DNA from: Polytrichum commune
Taxonomy: Eukaryota; Streptophyta; Polytrichopsida; Polytrichales; Polytrichaceae
DNA: 64,000 bases
Direction of reading: 5' to 3'
Assembly (NCBI GenBank): GCA_950295325.1
Contig: OX485803.1
Span: 26,412,001 to 26,476,000, forward strand
In this document: positions 38,475 to 50,330 of the stretch, in pieces
Layout: each line of letters starts with the position of its first letter
Position numbering within the stretch: the first letter of the stretch is position 1
Notes under the pieces: generated by a model
What the model saw: the letters and a program-made list of their open reading frames with translations, nothing else
Database searches by the model: none
What the model was told of the DNA's origin: nothing
Made by a program: the position numbers and the translations under genes

Positions 38475-39955
38475 TCATTTGGAACCTTTGTGTGGTTTCC
38501 AAGCACAAAGTATGGTATATGTGTTTATCCAAATTGGTTCGTATGCTGAGTCCATTGTCCATTTGAAACATTTTTTGGTGTTCCACCTTAAATATGTACG
38601 GAGCACATTTTGATCTTTGGTGCTTGGACGGCAATTTTCCACCTCAATTTGACGAAAATTTTGGCTCGTTAGAACAAAATTTGGTGATGACAATGTTTTT
38701 ACCAACCAAATCGGTTTAGGGTGCTCTTCATCTTCAGGACATACAAGGACCATATAACCTTCGTAGCAATCAACAGCCACATGAAATGATGGAGCCGGGC
38801 GATTACGAGCTGGGCCAACATAATGGTCGTCCGCAGCGAATTCTTCACGGATGTCCCCATTGTTGAAGAACATGGCCTCAAATTCCACGATTGTCACTCG
38901 GCTTTGTGGCCAAAAATCTTGTGTCAAACATGAATGTGTATTGACATCGGATGCTAGCAATGCTGAGCGAATGCGATCCCAATACCCAATCAATGGTTCG
39001 TGGGTATCCCGAACACGCCTTGTGATGTCTTCCTCGCACAATTCTTTCCAATACTGGATGAATCCGGATATACGTTTTTAATGATTTCTAGTCCATTCCT
39101 CATGGGGTTGGGTGTGCAAGGCTTTGGCTCCCCATCAGGTAGCATACATTTGCCCTCTTCATTTTGGCGCCAGACGAGTATCCCTTCCTCTGGACCCCAA
39201 TTCAGGGAAGTGCACAAAACTTTGAATTGCATGGCCGGCAAACCATCATCACGCATATAGAATCGGAATTGTTGAGCCTTGGTATGGCCCACTAAGCGGT
39301 CACCTCCCTTAAGAATGAATGGTTTAATAAACGATTTGAAATCGGACACTTCTTCAATCAAATGCGGGATGACTGGCACATTATCCAAATTCATGTATGA
39401 TTTCATGAGAAGAGGAATTGTCAGAAAATCCTCCTCATGCAACTTCATACTCCAACGTCCAAATGAAGCGTCAATGTCATCGTGCGTGTGGCCAACCATA
39501 AAAAAAGACACAAACACTTATTTGAAAATACCCTTGGCTACGAGCAATGACCAAATACAAAACACATATCGACATTTGTTGTCCTTGGCACAATTGTCAA
39601 GTTGCACGTGTAGAGTTGGAGGCAAAGGTTTAGCAAGAACGGGTTGTTCAGGTAGTTCTTGCAGTGAAGATAGACAAACTTCCTTCCCCTCTAGCACAAC
39701 CTCATAGATCGGTGTTGTTCCACATCCAACAAAAAGAGCACGAGAGGATGATGTTGGCGGACTTTCAAGATCTCGTTGAAGTTTTGCAAAAGACCCTATG
39801 GTATGATTGGCATCGCCTGGATAGAAATCCAAGCCATAATGTGCATACTTGACGTCCACATGGCCATGTGCAATCATACATGAGTTAAGACAAACAAATG
39901 AGACGTACATTCCAAAATCATCTATGAGAAGGAAATTCAAATTTTCCGCAAGCAA
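38475..39955 (-). pseudogene. Transposase-like gene of the DUF7869 type, interrupted
   Basis: One long frame from 39955 down encodes LHVQLDNCAKDNKCRYVFC, IWSLLVAKGIFK, then TAA at 39520-39518, and continues in the same frame with VFVSFFMVGHTHDDIDASFG. The pair QLDN..DNK and GHTHxDID is characteristic of the DUF7869 family, whose RNase H-like fold suggests mobile-element origin (family knowledge; my assignment is from memory). A second lesion lies near 39075-39085: after GLEII the frame must shift at an A-run to continue as RISGFIQYWKELCEEDITRR and on to the TGA at 38475. The N-terminus is unclear; an intron acceptor may precede 39930. A single stop and a single frameshift point to recent inactivation. 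No terminal repeats identified. Confidence 0.7.
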
Positions 39956-42900
39956 GCCAAAAAAATGAACAAATACTTACGGACGTGCATCCGTAACTCT
40001 TAACGATGAGTATGCGGGTGTGCAAAAAAAATGTGCATGTCGTAGCACGGTGGTAACGTATTCATTAAATTAACCTGATAAACGCGCAAAACGTCACAGA
40101 CGCGCCAAGTTCGTTCCCATGAAGAACCTGCGGTTGTTTACAACACAAGAGAGCGGAAATCTTTGACAAACACACACACACAAGAAATACCAGAAACTAA
40201 GATAACACGAATCGGATTAAGAAATCCGGGATATTACGGAAATTATAGCACGATAGTTTCCGCTTTCTCGGTAGTGGACCGAGGTAGGAAACACAACACA
40301 AAGTATGGACAAGCTCCCACCCTAGAGTAGTAACAACAATAGACTCAGCGTCCTGAATCCACAGTAGAACAACTATATACACTCTGTTCTAAGATTCCTT
40401 ATTACGGGTCATGACTTCCGGGATAAGGTTTCCGAGATAGAGGTAGCGGATCTGACCTGTATTTCCACTATCCGCTAGATTTTTTACTGTATCCCAAGGA
40501 CAATAATTCTAGTATTTTATACTAGAATGTTCAAAGAAACTTGGTAGTTGTTCATCAGGATTTCGCCCTTTGGTTTGATTTCTCAGGGTTGTCTCCCTAT
40601 CTCCACTTCCTCCTCCTAACTACTACTCCCTTAGACTGGTGTTATGATGGGGGCAGCCCTCCCTCGAGAAGGTGTCCCACTCAGGTATTCATCACGTGCC
40701 ACCCCCTTTGACAGGGGGGAAAGGTGGAGGAAGTTTTGGGTCTACAAAACCAGCCTGATCCAATTTCCATGATGGCACAGTTTCCACTATACCACACGCG
40801 GAAACCGAACCCTCCCTCGAGAAAGGTGGAAATGCAACATCTTCGCTCCTATCCTCACAATGGGTAGTTTGTGCTGTTCCACAGGTCACACAGGATAGGA
40901 CCCATGGTCTGTTTATTTCCGTGACAGCCACGGTGACAGCAGGGCTAACATAGGAATGGGGCTACCACGCCTACCATCTGCGGTAGGAACCAAGCGCCAG
41001 GTTGCGGCAGGTGCATGAGTATTTTAGACCAATCCGTTACTGCTGATCGGTATGTCTACCTCCAGGTCACGGCAGGCGGATGGCGTAAACCAGAACCCTC
41101 CCCCTACTATTGGACAGGTCTATCCACTGCTGTTCAACATCAGTCCCTAGTTGGACGGAATAAGTGGGGAAGAACCTACCGTGTGCGCGGAACTCCCCTT
41201 GTCCAACAACCCCACGGTGGGGTTCTTTTCCCTTGCTCGTCCAATCTTTTCCTCCTTTCCGTGCTTAAGGTTCCTTCACGGGTAGATCACTCTAAGGCAT
41301 TTTTGTGCACCACATACGGCTGGGGGTTTTTTGTTTTGGGGCTATTTACCTTCAAGGGTTGAATTAAAGCCTCCCTATAATTACTTAAATTTAAAAAATG
41401 GCCCATTTGTTTGCACCCTTCCATTACTTATATTGTTTGTGAGCCCAAAATGGTGCCCACATGTGTTCTTAACTCTTTGAAACCATTAGAAGTTATGTTT
41501 TAATGTTTTATGACTATTCACAAAAATATAAAAAAAAAGTGAAGCTTGAATAAAGTTATGTTTAGGCATTAGGCTTGTGTGAAGAAGTTCCTTAGTTAGG
41601 TAAGCGTAGTGGGTGGTGAACCAAGGGTAGTTCCTTGAGTTAAATGTTTGAATTAGGATCTATGTTGTTAGTTTAAAAGTCAAAGGCTTAGAGGATAGGA
41701 TGAGAGCCTACAAAGTAGGAAATGATCACAAGAGCTTATCTTGATCCTTGGGGGTGCTCACCTCCTCACCTCACTATATAACCCTCACTCTCACCTCTCT
41801 CTCGATCTCCCTTTTTCCTTCGTGCTCCTTGGCACCCCACGTGTTATAAGTGTGGGTGTGTAGGAAGCAAGAGAGAAGCACGTGTGTGTACAAGGCCTTA
41901 AGGTGAAGAACCAAGACTAATTAGCCTTGAAGTGGGTTTGACCTCTTGTTAGGAGTAGTCTTTGTCTTGAGGCATTTAGAGTTTAATTCATAGTGTTCAA
42001 TTTGTAGTATTTAGATTTATAGAGTCTAGACTTATCAATACTTAGACTTGCAAAATTTATATTTATGAAATATTGTTGGCACTTAGTTTTGTTGATGAGA
42101 AGTTGGCCGAAGGCCGGATTGGTATTACCAAAGGTTGCTGGGACTGGTTGCAACGGTTTGAAATCGGGCTTGGAGAGGCAGCTGGTCGGCGTACTTAGTC
42201 TGGATCCCCTAAGTTAAGCTATGGTTAGGCTAAGCTAGTTAAGCTGCTGGGGTAGATGTGAACCCTTTGAGTGGTCCACCACTCTGCGGGATCACTTTTA
42301 GTTAGAATGTTAGCATTAAAAGTTAGAATTGATAGGGAATTTAGGGAAAATTAGTTCATTTAGCATTTAGCCTAGAAGAAGGAAGGTCAAAATGAAACTA
42401 AGTAGTGCTAGAAGATAGCAAAGTAGAAAAAATGTGCTAGCTAATAAAAACAACTAGCTAAGCAAATATTAGTAGATGCTAGTTATTAAGCAAATGTTAG
42501 TAGATGCTAGCTAAGCAAGTGTTAGTTTATTAGTTAGTGTGAGGCACACAAGACTATTGGAGGTGTTTTACGTAAGAAGATAAAATCGGCGTGAAGAATT
42601 TTGAAGAAAAAAAGAAAGAGAGCAAGGGGGATACTTGCCCACTTGCCCCCTTGCCAACTCGATGGCGGAAAAATTAGAAAGATTTCTAAAGGTTTTTTGT
42701 CGGAGCCACCTCGGCGAGAGGGTGGCAACCTCAACCGGGAAAACCCCCGAGCCAAAATTTCGGGAAAGGGTTTGAAAAATGGATCCGGTGGAGGAGGGGT
42801 CCAACCCTTTTGTGAGAGGGTTTAAAAACCCCTCCTTCCACCTTGTAGCTCTCTCTCTTTCTCTAGTTTTTGGGCGAAGCCCTGCTTCAATGTAGTTAGG

Positions 42901-44822
42901 AAAAAATCCTTTAGCATGTATTCTCAATGGTCTAAAAGAAAGGCTTGAGAACCTCCTCTACTCTCTCTCTCCTAGTTAGGTTGTGTGTTTATTAACACAC
43001 CAACAAAATTATTCCTTCTTTTGTAGAGGTAGGTTGGATGGTAGAGTTTTGAGTAGAGGCATTATAGACCTCATCTGCCAATGCCCTGAAGGCTTAGTTC
43101 AAAAGCTAGAACAAGATACTTATCATTTTTCTCTTAGAGAGATTTCATATAGCTATCCATAGCCGTTTCCCATTTGTGATTTGGTTGAGATGACAATTAG
43201 TTATGGATTTTCAAAGATGGAGTAGAAAAACTGGGTGGTCTTGTGGGTAGCGGCTGCTGGATCAGACCTGCGAGCCCAATAGGAATTTTAATTCTAAGAA
43301 ATTATATTTTTCCCAAGTAGAACTTTTGTGTAGCTTTCCAAAATGGCTTAGAACATTTGATTTGAGCATGATTTGAATTAGATATGAATTGTGCAAGATG
43401 GGACACATAGTTTGAGAACTTTTGGTTGACTGCTGCATTACAGAGGACCTGCTGGGTTCACTTCGGCTTACCTTTCTAATCACATATTTTTATCAAATAC
43501 ATATTTTTAATATCTCTCCAGGGTCATATAGAACGTTTGATTTGACTAAGATTTGAATTAGATATGAATTGTTGAAGGCGAGATACATAGTTTAAGCCTT
43601 CTTGATTGACTGCTGTGTTACAAGGAGTCCGCTGAATTTCTATTAGCTTAACCTGCTGATGTCATAATTTTTTCTAGTTAGAGCTTGTTCATAGCTTTCC
43701 AATGGTATAAGGAAAGCCTAGATCCAAGTAGTAAGGAATGTGCTATGAATTTTTGAAGTTAGAAGGTAGATAGGTGGGTTGGAAGGGTCGGTTGAATCGA
43801 CCTCACACTTCCAACCCTCATAACTTTTGCATTTCTTATCCGATTAGAGTGATTTTTAGATCATTGGAAAGATAATTTGGTGCACTAAGTATAAATATTA
43901 TGCTTAGGATTAAATTACAGGGCAGAATAACACTTTATATTTTAATTGTTAACTAAGGTACGCTTACTACCAAACTAGTTACAAAGAAGGAGGCAAGGTC
44001 GACGCTCGGAAAGTGGAGCAAGGAAGGAGGTAGCGGCTCGGCCTACATCAAGCCCAAATCAACCGAGGAAAATTGAGGTAAATTAACTAACCTTAAGCCT
44101 TCCATTTAGGATTGGAGGGAGCACGGCTAAGGTACGCATTTCTAAACCCAGTCACCTATCTCGTAAGGTCAAGTGGCTTGACCACTTGACCGCCAAGGGA
44201 GTACCCAATTCCATTGTTTTCGGGGCCCTTGGTATGTTTTGTGGTAGTAGCTTCATTTATTAGCAAGTTTCGTGTGTGGTAAGTCGGATTAATCACCGAC
44301 ACGACCACTCTGAATGTTGTTGGTGGAAAGGTGGGGTTAATGACCCGCGAATCCACTATTATGTTGTTGGCCCCATAGATTGGGAGTAATGGCCCCAATT
44401 TATGAAGATTGCGCAACAGGTTGAACCTACAGGTCGCCCGTCACCCTGGTCCCATTGAGTTGCATTTCGTGGTCTATCCAGTGTAAACACATTTAACAAT
44501 CAAAACATACCAAATAAATCGTAAACCCTTGTTGGCAAGAGACCCGAGGTAAGGGGTGATGCCTAATATGTTAATGTAGTGAGTTAGGACGTGCAAACAA
44601 AAGTAAGTAATTAAGAAGGAATTTGTGTGAAGGGTGGGACTTAGGCCAAGTTCCCCCGCTTAGAAAACTAAATAGAAATAAATAAAGAAATAGGAAGAAT
44701 TGAATGGTCCATCAAATTGTCGTTATTCCGTTCGTTGAGTTGGGGTGGTATGAGTCACACCCGGTTGGGTGTATCAGAACCATCCCAATTCACAAATTAG
44801 GATTGCCTTGGTTTAAAGGCTG
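39956..44822. other. Gene-free repeat-rich segment left of the LTR element
   Basis: Contains paired degenerate phrases (GCCAGGTTGCGGCAGGTGCA near 41000 and CCAGGTCACGGCAGGCGGAT near 41065), a TATATAA box followed by pyrimidine-rich CTCTCTCT at about 41773-41812 that looks like an old LTR or gene promoter, and a two-copy ~181-bp repeat at 43340-43640. No open frame resembles a known protein. Probably decayed retrotransposon DNA. Confidence 0.5.
43340..43640. repeat. Two-copy degenerate repeat, ~181-bp period
   Basis: GATTTGAATTAGATATGAAT occurs near 43370 and again near 43551, each followed by ACATAGTTT and then TTGACTGCTG; the copies share most positions with many substitutions. Function unknown. 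Confidence 0.6.
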
Positions 44823-44827
44823 GTGCG

Positions 44828-45803
44828 TGTCGCGCACCTCTCCATGAGGAGTGCCCAAAACACCATGGGCACAAGGGGGACCCCGGAGTGACACCCGGGA
44901 CTTGTGGCGCCATTGGTGAGAGGGCCCAAGTGATCCTAGTGTGGGTGAGGGCCCCGGGCGTTGGGAACGCCTCCCACCCACGGAGACTAGGAGGCATGAG
45001 GGTAAGGCCATGAGCTATGCGTAGCTCATGGCGTGGTGATTCTAGAATGCTCAAGATCACCTCAATCGGAGGTGTGAGCTAGGAGTTATGGCCATTTGAG
45101 TGGGGCGCTGTCCCGGGACAGCGCCCTGGTACAGCAGTGCCTGGGAGGGATTCCCGGGACTGCCAAGGTTCAAACAGGCATAACTTCCTCAAGACTTGCC
45201 CGAATGGAGCAAGTGAGGAGTCCATCGGCATCTACGTGAAGCGTAGATGAGGATGGCGTGGTTGGTTGTTATGATCAGACATCATACCAGGAAGTTATGA
45301 TGGTCTGAAGCTGCTAGGGGGTTCTAGGCCCAGCAGCTAAAGGAAAATGTCCACTTGGCCCCAACTCTTGGTAGAGAGACAAGAGGTTGGTTGACGGTGG
45401 GGTAGGGGCCCCGCGTGAAGTCCTAGAGGCTTATATGGGTGAGGTGGTGTGGCCTCACCCACCCGAGGCCGAACGGCAAGGCCTCCATGGGCTTTGGCCT
45501 ATTGTGAGGCCATAGTTGCCTAGTATGGTTCGGGTTGTTATAGTGTTGCTCCGGCAACGCGATGATCAACATAGGAGTGGACTTCCATGGATGGAAGTCC
45601 ACATTGGGGAAATGGGTTACCGATTAAGGGGTGAGTTCCGAAAGCAAAGTAGGAGGGTTGGTTCCCTCCTATGAACTATTGGTCCGGGGTTAGAGGAGCT
45701 AACCATTAGCATGGCGGTATGCGAAGGGTTAGCCACTCGTAACCTTTGCTAGAATTGAAAATTGGCAAGATGGTCAAGGGGGGGGCTAGCAAGGGTTGCG
45801 ACA
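44828..45803 (+). repeat. 5' LTR
   Basis: 976 bp, TGTCGC...GCGACA. Rich in inverted repeats: a 24-bp perfect palindrome at 45103-45126 centred on CCCGGG, an 11-bp-arm hairpin at 45007-45032, an 8-bp-arm hairpin at 45229-45249, and a 12-bp-arm hairpin at 45577-45602. GCTTATATGG near 45430 is a possible TATA box. Confidence 0.95.
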
Positions 45804-45805
45804 CT

Positions 45806-45821
45806 TGGTATCAGAGCAGGG
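45806..45821 (+). promoter_or_regulatory. Primer binding site (initiator tRNA-Met)
   Basis: TGGTATCAGAGCAGGG, two bases after the LTR end, matches the plant initiator tRNA-Met 3' end complement used by many plant LTR elements. Confidence 0.9.
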
Positions 45822-46439
45822 TTCCAAGTTTTGAGCTCGCACTTTGAGGGAAACATGGGTATCAAAAATGCGGGTTATGATGGTGAGCCCGGGGTTTCCA
45901 AAAGGTTGTGAGGCTCAAATTGGAACAAGGATCATGTGCAAATGGAGTTTGACCATACCATTGATTTTAATGGTAATGGTGGGCATGAGGGTGGATTCGG
46001 TGAGGAAAATGGAGGTGTCCTTTGAAAGGGCTCCCGCAAACCTCAAATAGTATTTGGGGCCTAGAATACCGAATGCACCCAAAACCTTGGAGGGTGTTAA
46101 TGTTGGATTGAAATTTCAATTCGAAATGCTTCGAAGGTTCGGATGTTGAAATGAACTTGGTGCTAATGAGGCACCCAGGGCCTCTTAAGGCCTATGTGCG
46201 CTATTCAAACGCACAAATGAAGGATACACCTAAAACGGACGAGCTTTCTAAGAAATGCATCGTTTTAGGTGGGGTTTTAAAAGCGGGTGGTGGATGCCTT
46301 GTTTAAGTCCCCAAGGCTTCTTGAGGACATGGTGGGGATCATCAAGTTTGCAAGATCATTGAATCCGATGGTCCCGAAGAAAAGTTTGGCGGCGCATCAC
46401 CACAAGTGGCTTTAGCCAAAGTTGGTCCCAAAGAAATGA

Positions 46440-46795
46440 GTGCAAATTGTTTGGTTCATTTTACTTAGGCAAAATATGTTGGTGCCGCTAACAGAATGTT
46501 GAAAGGTGGCTTTATGCTTCCAAGGCAAATCATACTCATGCCGCGGACGGAATGTTGGAAGGTGGGTTTGTCCTACCAAGGCAATTCATGTTCGTGCCGC
46601 ATACGGAGTGTGGGAAGGTGGCTTTGTGCTATCAAGGGAAAACATGTTTGTTTTGTGGACAAATTATTGGAAATTGCTTTTGTGGCACTAAACCAACTCG
46701 TCCCACGGACGAAATGTTAAAAGTTGGCTTTGCGGACCGAGCCAAAACATATTGTTGCGGTGGAGGGAGAATTAGATGGTGGCTTTGTGGCCAAG
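46440..46795 (+). repeat. Degenerate ~56-bp tandem repeat in the gag region
   Basis: About five to six units around GAATGTTGGAAGGTGG...CTACCAAGGCAA...ATGCCGCGGAC. Later units are more diverged. In one frame units give CWKVGLSYQGNSC-like stretches with repeated Cys, but the spacing does not match a CCHC zinc knuckle. It replaces the expected gag coding region. Confidence 0.6.
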
Positions 46796-47319
46796 GCTAG
46801 TAGCCTTAAGCCAAGGCCAAGTCATGTATACCTTGAGGCTCAAATGAATGGGAGATATGTCTCATGAGTTGTCAAAGAGGCAACGGACTCTTTCATGAGC
46901 CGAAAGCTCACAAGGGGGTTGGGGCTCGCGGACGGGTAGAGCCGGCAAGCCCACCAAAGTACGGTTTGCAAAGGGCGAACCGCATGAAGCAAAGGAGGCG
47001 GCGATGCATGTAACCTTTTGATGTGGGACATTGGATTTTTGTCAAAATTTCACACCATGTGAAATAGATGAAATGCATGTCATTGTGAAGGCCGCCTACT
47101 TTGAAACTCACATGATAGATGTGAGGTGCAAGCCGGTGAGCTTGCGGTGCATTATGATGTGTCATAATGGAAAAGAATTGAAGTTCAAATTGACAAGGAC
47201 TCCTATGGTAGGAGGATCCAAGTTGAATTTGGTCTTATTGGACCAAATGAAAAATAGAAAACATAATGGTCGTGGTTCAATTATAGCAACTCCAAGGAAT
47301 GTATGGGGAGGCTAGGAAA

Positions 47320-47634
47320 GATGGGCCTCCCCCAAACAACATTGGTGTGATGTTGGTGAGATACAAGGATGTATTCACCAATGTGTTGCCCAAAAAAAAA
47401 ATTACCGCCAAGGAGTGAAAAATAACTTTGCTCAACGAGAGATTGAGTTCTTGAGGTATGTGGTGACAAAGGAAGTTGGTGGACGAACATGAAGAATGTC
47501 AAGGCAATCCAAAAGGAGAATTGGCCCTTGATTCAAAAGGGCTTAGGTCATTTGTTGGCCTAGCCAATTAGTACCACAACTTCATTTGAGAGTTTTCTAA
47601 GGTTGCTAGGACCTTATTCAACTTATTGAGGAAA
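47320..47634 (+). pseudogene. Remnant of reverse transcriptase, catalytic core deleted
   Basis: The sequence reads VRYKDVFTNVLPKK (the segment that precedes the RT domain), then almost at once FAQREIEFLRYVV and KNVKAIQ...GLRSFVGLAN, which belong to the end of RT and the connection to RNase H. The roughly 170 residues between, including the YxDD active site, are missing; the junction is near 47395-47425 next to an A-run. Stops occur at two or more places. Confidence 0.75.
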
Positions 47635-48526
47635 ATGGCTATCCCAAGAGTGGGATGAGCCTTGTCACCAAGCCTTTGGAGGGCTCAAAAACAAGTTCTC
47701 TTCGCCGCCCGTGCTTAAGTTCGCGGACTTTGACAAACCTTTTGAGGTGCATACGGGGGCGAGTGACTTTAGCATTGGTGGATGTTGAGGCAAAATGGAT
47801 GGCCATTGCATATAAGAGCATGAATCTCGATGGTTGTCCGACCTTGTCCAACTTATGCAAGAAATGGCTATCCCAAAAGTGGGATGAGCTTTGCCACCAA
47901 GTCTTTAAGGAGCTTAAGACCAAGTTTTCTTCGCCGCCCGTGCTCAAGTTTGCGAAATTTGACAAACCTTTTGAGGTGCATACGGGGGCGAGTAACTTTA
48001 CCATTGGCGGATGTTGATCCAAGATGGATGCCCATTGCATATGGGAGCATTAAGCTTAAAGGTTGTCAAACCTTGTGCGACTTGTGAAAGAAATGGCTAT
48101 CCCAAGAGTGGGATGAGCCTTGCCACCAAGTCTTTGAGAAGCTTAAGAGCAAGTTCTCTTCGCCGCCCGTGCTCAAGTTCGCGGACTTTGACAAACCTTT
48201 TGAGGTGCATACGGGGGCGAGTGACTTTACCATTGGCGGATGTTGAGGCAAGATGGATGGCCATGGCATATGAGAGCATGAAGCTCGATGGTTGTCCCAC
48301 CTTGTGCGACTTGTGGAAGAAATGGCTATCCCAAGAGTGGGATGATGTTTGTCACGAGTCTTTGGGGAGCTTAACACCAAGTTTTCTTCGCCGCCCGTGC
48401 TCAAGTTCGCGGAGCTTGACAAACCTTTCGAGGTGCAGACGGGGGTGAGTGCCTTTGCCAATGGTGGATTATGTGTAAGATGGATGGCCATTGCATATGG
48501 GAGCATAAAGCTCGATGGTTGTCAAA
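47635..48526 (+). repeat. Four tandem 229-bp copies of the RNase H N-terminal segment
   Basis: Units start at 47635, 47864, 48093 and 48322, each at ATGGCTATCCC, spacing exactly 229. Each encodes SQEWDELCHQVF, then PPVLKFADFDKPFEVHTGAS, the segment of Ty3 RNase H starting just after RT. Because 229 is not a multiple of three, each unit is in a different frame and the array cannot encode one fused protein. Units differ by scattered substitutions. Confidence 0.9.
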
Positions 48527-48845
48527 GAAGACAACCAACTCATGACAAAGAACTTCTTTGCCGTAGTGCATTGCTTGAAGATGTGGCGACATTATATGGG
48601 GTCGCACAAAGCAAAGGTCTACATGGACAATGTGTCCTAAAAGTATTTTGACATACAAGCGTAAGTGAACGCCAAGTCATTGCGGAGGCATGATAGTTTG
48701 GCGCTTATGAAGGTGGATTTGATCCACAAACCGGACCGTTGAAATGTGGTGCCGGATGCGCGAAGTAGACCGGAAGAGTTCCAAGCAATGAGAACCATCC
48801 AAACCTTGTGGCTAATGTGTGCCGGCGAAGGAAACTTGTGATGCA
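48527..48845 (+). pseudogene. Decayed C-terminal part of the RNase H domain
   Basis: Split between frames: THDKELL then VVHCLKMWRHY and KVYMDNVS, continuing to a decayed form of the ...NVVPDA.SRP linker (VVPDARSRPEEF). This is the normal end of RNase H and tether in Ty3 elements. At least two frame changes and stops. Confidence 0.7.
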
Positions 48846-48913
48846 AGATACGGGAGGGGTAAATTAACTACCCCAAAGCACAAAAGCTTTTAGGTGAGCT
48901 TCGCAAGAGCAAG

Positions 48914-49131
48914 GTGCTCAAAGAGATTAAGTTGGTGGACGGATTGTTCAAGTGCAAACAAAGTCGGGTATATGTGCCACAAGGCAAGTTGAGGCTATCG
49001 GTTTTGAAGGAGGAATATTATAGTCCTATTGCCGGCCATAGAGGAGAAAGAAAAAGCCGCCATAGAATGGTGTCAAAGAGGTACCATTGGCGGTGCATAA
49101 AGGAAGATATAACCCACTTTGTGAAGGCTTG
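48914..49131 (+). pseudogene. Integrase zinc-binding (H2C2) segment
   Basis: Reads LFKCKQSRVYVPQGKLRLSV, EEYYSPIAGHRGERK, RYHWRCIKEDITHFVKA and then a stop where the two Cys would follow. This is the usual fold linking RNase H to the integrase core; it is truncated at its Cys pair. Confidence 0.8.
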
Positions 49132-49226
49132 AATCAAAGTGCCAAGTGAACCGAGCCTCTTACCAAAAGCAAGGCGGCTTCTTGTAACCGTTGCCTATCC
49201 CGTTGGCGCCATGGCATGGTATGTGC

Positions 49227-49901
49227 ATGGACTTGATCACAAGTTTGCCGGAGTCACATGGGTATGATGCCATCTTGTTGATGGTAGAGCGGTTTGCCAA
49301 GTGGGCACACATGGTGCCGATTGTGGGAACCGCCACCGTGTTGGAGACCGCATAGTCTTTTCTCAAAGGATGGTTGAGGCACCACGGGTTGCCAAGAGTG
49401 ATTGTGTGGGATCAAGATCCAAAGTTCACAAGTGCATTTTCAATGCATTTCTCTAAGGAGGTCGGAATGAAACTAAGGTTTAGCACGACCTTGCATTCCC
49501 AAATGAATGGGAAATCGGAGCGTGTGAATGGAGTCTTGAAGCAATACTTGAGGAACTTGGTGGGGGCGGACCAAGGAGATTGGGCGGACTATGTGGGTCG
49601 AGCGGAGTGTAATTGCACTGTAGCCACGCACTTGGCTACCAAGGGGTGGTCTTTGGTGGTGGCTTATGGAGTGGATGCGTTCCAACCTATTAACCTAGCT
49701 CTCGAGGGGGCACATTCAACACTAGAGTTCAACCAAGATGGTGAGGACTTGGCCAAGAAGCGTGAACAAGTCTTGGAGATGACCAAGTTGTTGGTGGAGA
49801 AAGCCCGAAGGTGCTACGGAGTGCAAGTCAATGCCGGAAGACGCGAAGTGGAGAATGAGGTGGGCCAAAAGGCGTTGTTGAATGTGAACAACTTCACTTA
49901 G
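49227..49901 (+). pseudogene. Integrase catalytic core with one internal stop
   Basis: The frame runs MDLITSLPESHGYDAILL, RFAKWAHMVPIVGTATV, then TAG near 49350, then LRHHGLPRVIVWDQDPKFTS, LRFSTTLHSQMNGKSERVNG and LKQYLRNLV. The three acidic residues of the D,D-E site (MDLIT, WDQDP, KSERV) are visible. The frame closes at 49901. Confidence 0.85.
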
Positions 49902-49904
49902 CCG

Positions 49905-50330
49905 GAAGGCCTCATTCCAAAGTTCATGTCCAAAATTGGAGCTCCGTTTCCCATTGTGGAACAAGTGGTCAAGGACATATATAAGTTGGAATTACCGCCG
50001 GAGATCAAAGTGCATCCGACATTTCATGTCTCATTACGAAAGTCATTTTAGGACGACACCTTGTGGCCCGATCACAAGCAAGTGATTAGGCCACCTCCCG
50101 ACCTTGTGGACGTCATTTGGAACATGAGGTAAGAGGGCATCCTCAAGTGTAGGAAGCCCAAGTGAAAAGGAAAGAAAATGTACAAAGGAATACTTGGTGA
50201 AATGGTGAGGATACCATGAGAAAGAAACCGCTTGGGTGGCGGCAAGAGACATGGTCAACACCAATGAATTGGTGAAGCACTTTGAAGAAACTAAGGCTAG
50301 ACATTCCAATAAAAAGAAGCGTAGGCATTG
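49905..50330 (+). pseudogene. Integrase tail and chromodomain-like segment, broken
   Basis: Reads IYKLELPPEIKVHPTFHVSL (the GPF/Y-region tail of Ty3 integrases), a stop, and then KEYLVKW, a TGA, and GYHEKETAWVAARDMV, which resembles the strand and helix of a chromodomain. Chromodomains target chromovirus insertion to marked chromatin (family knowledge). Two or more stops interrupt it. Confidence 0.7.

Noticed and set aside
42534-42927. Two overlapping minus frames of 70-120 residues
   Set aside because: Low complexity, both strands open, no recognisable protein; probably old repeat.
44790-45060. Open frames inside the LTR
   Set aside because: The same frames recur in the 3' LTR (50928-51375) and match no protein; LTR sequence is non-coding.
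47635-48526. CRISPR-like array
   Set aside because: Units are continuous coding-derived tandem copies without spacers, in a plant genome.
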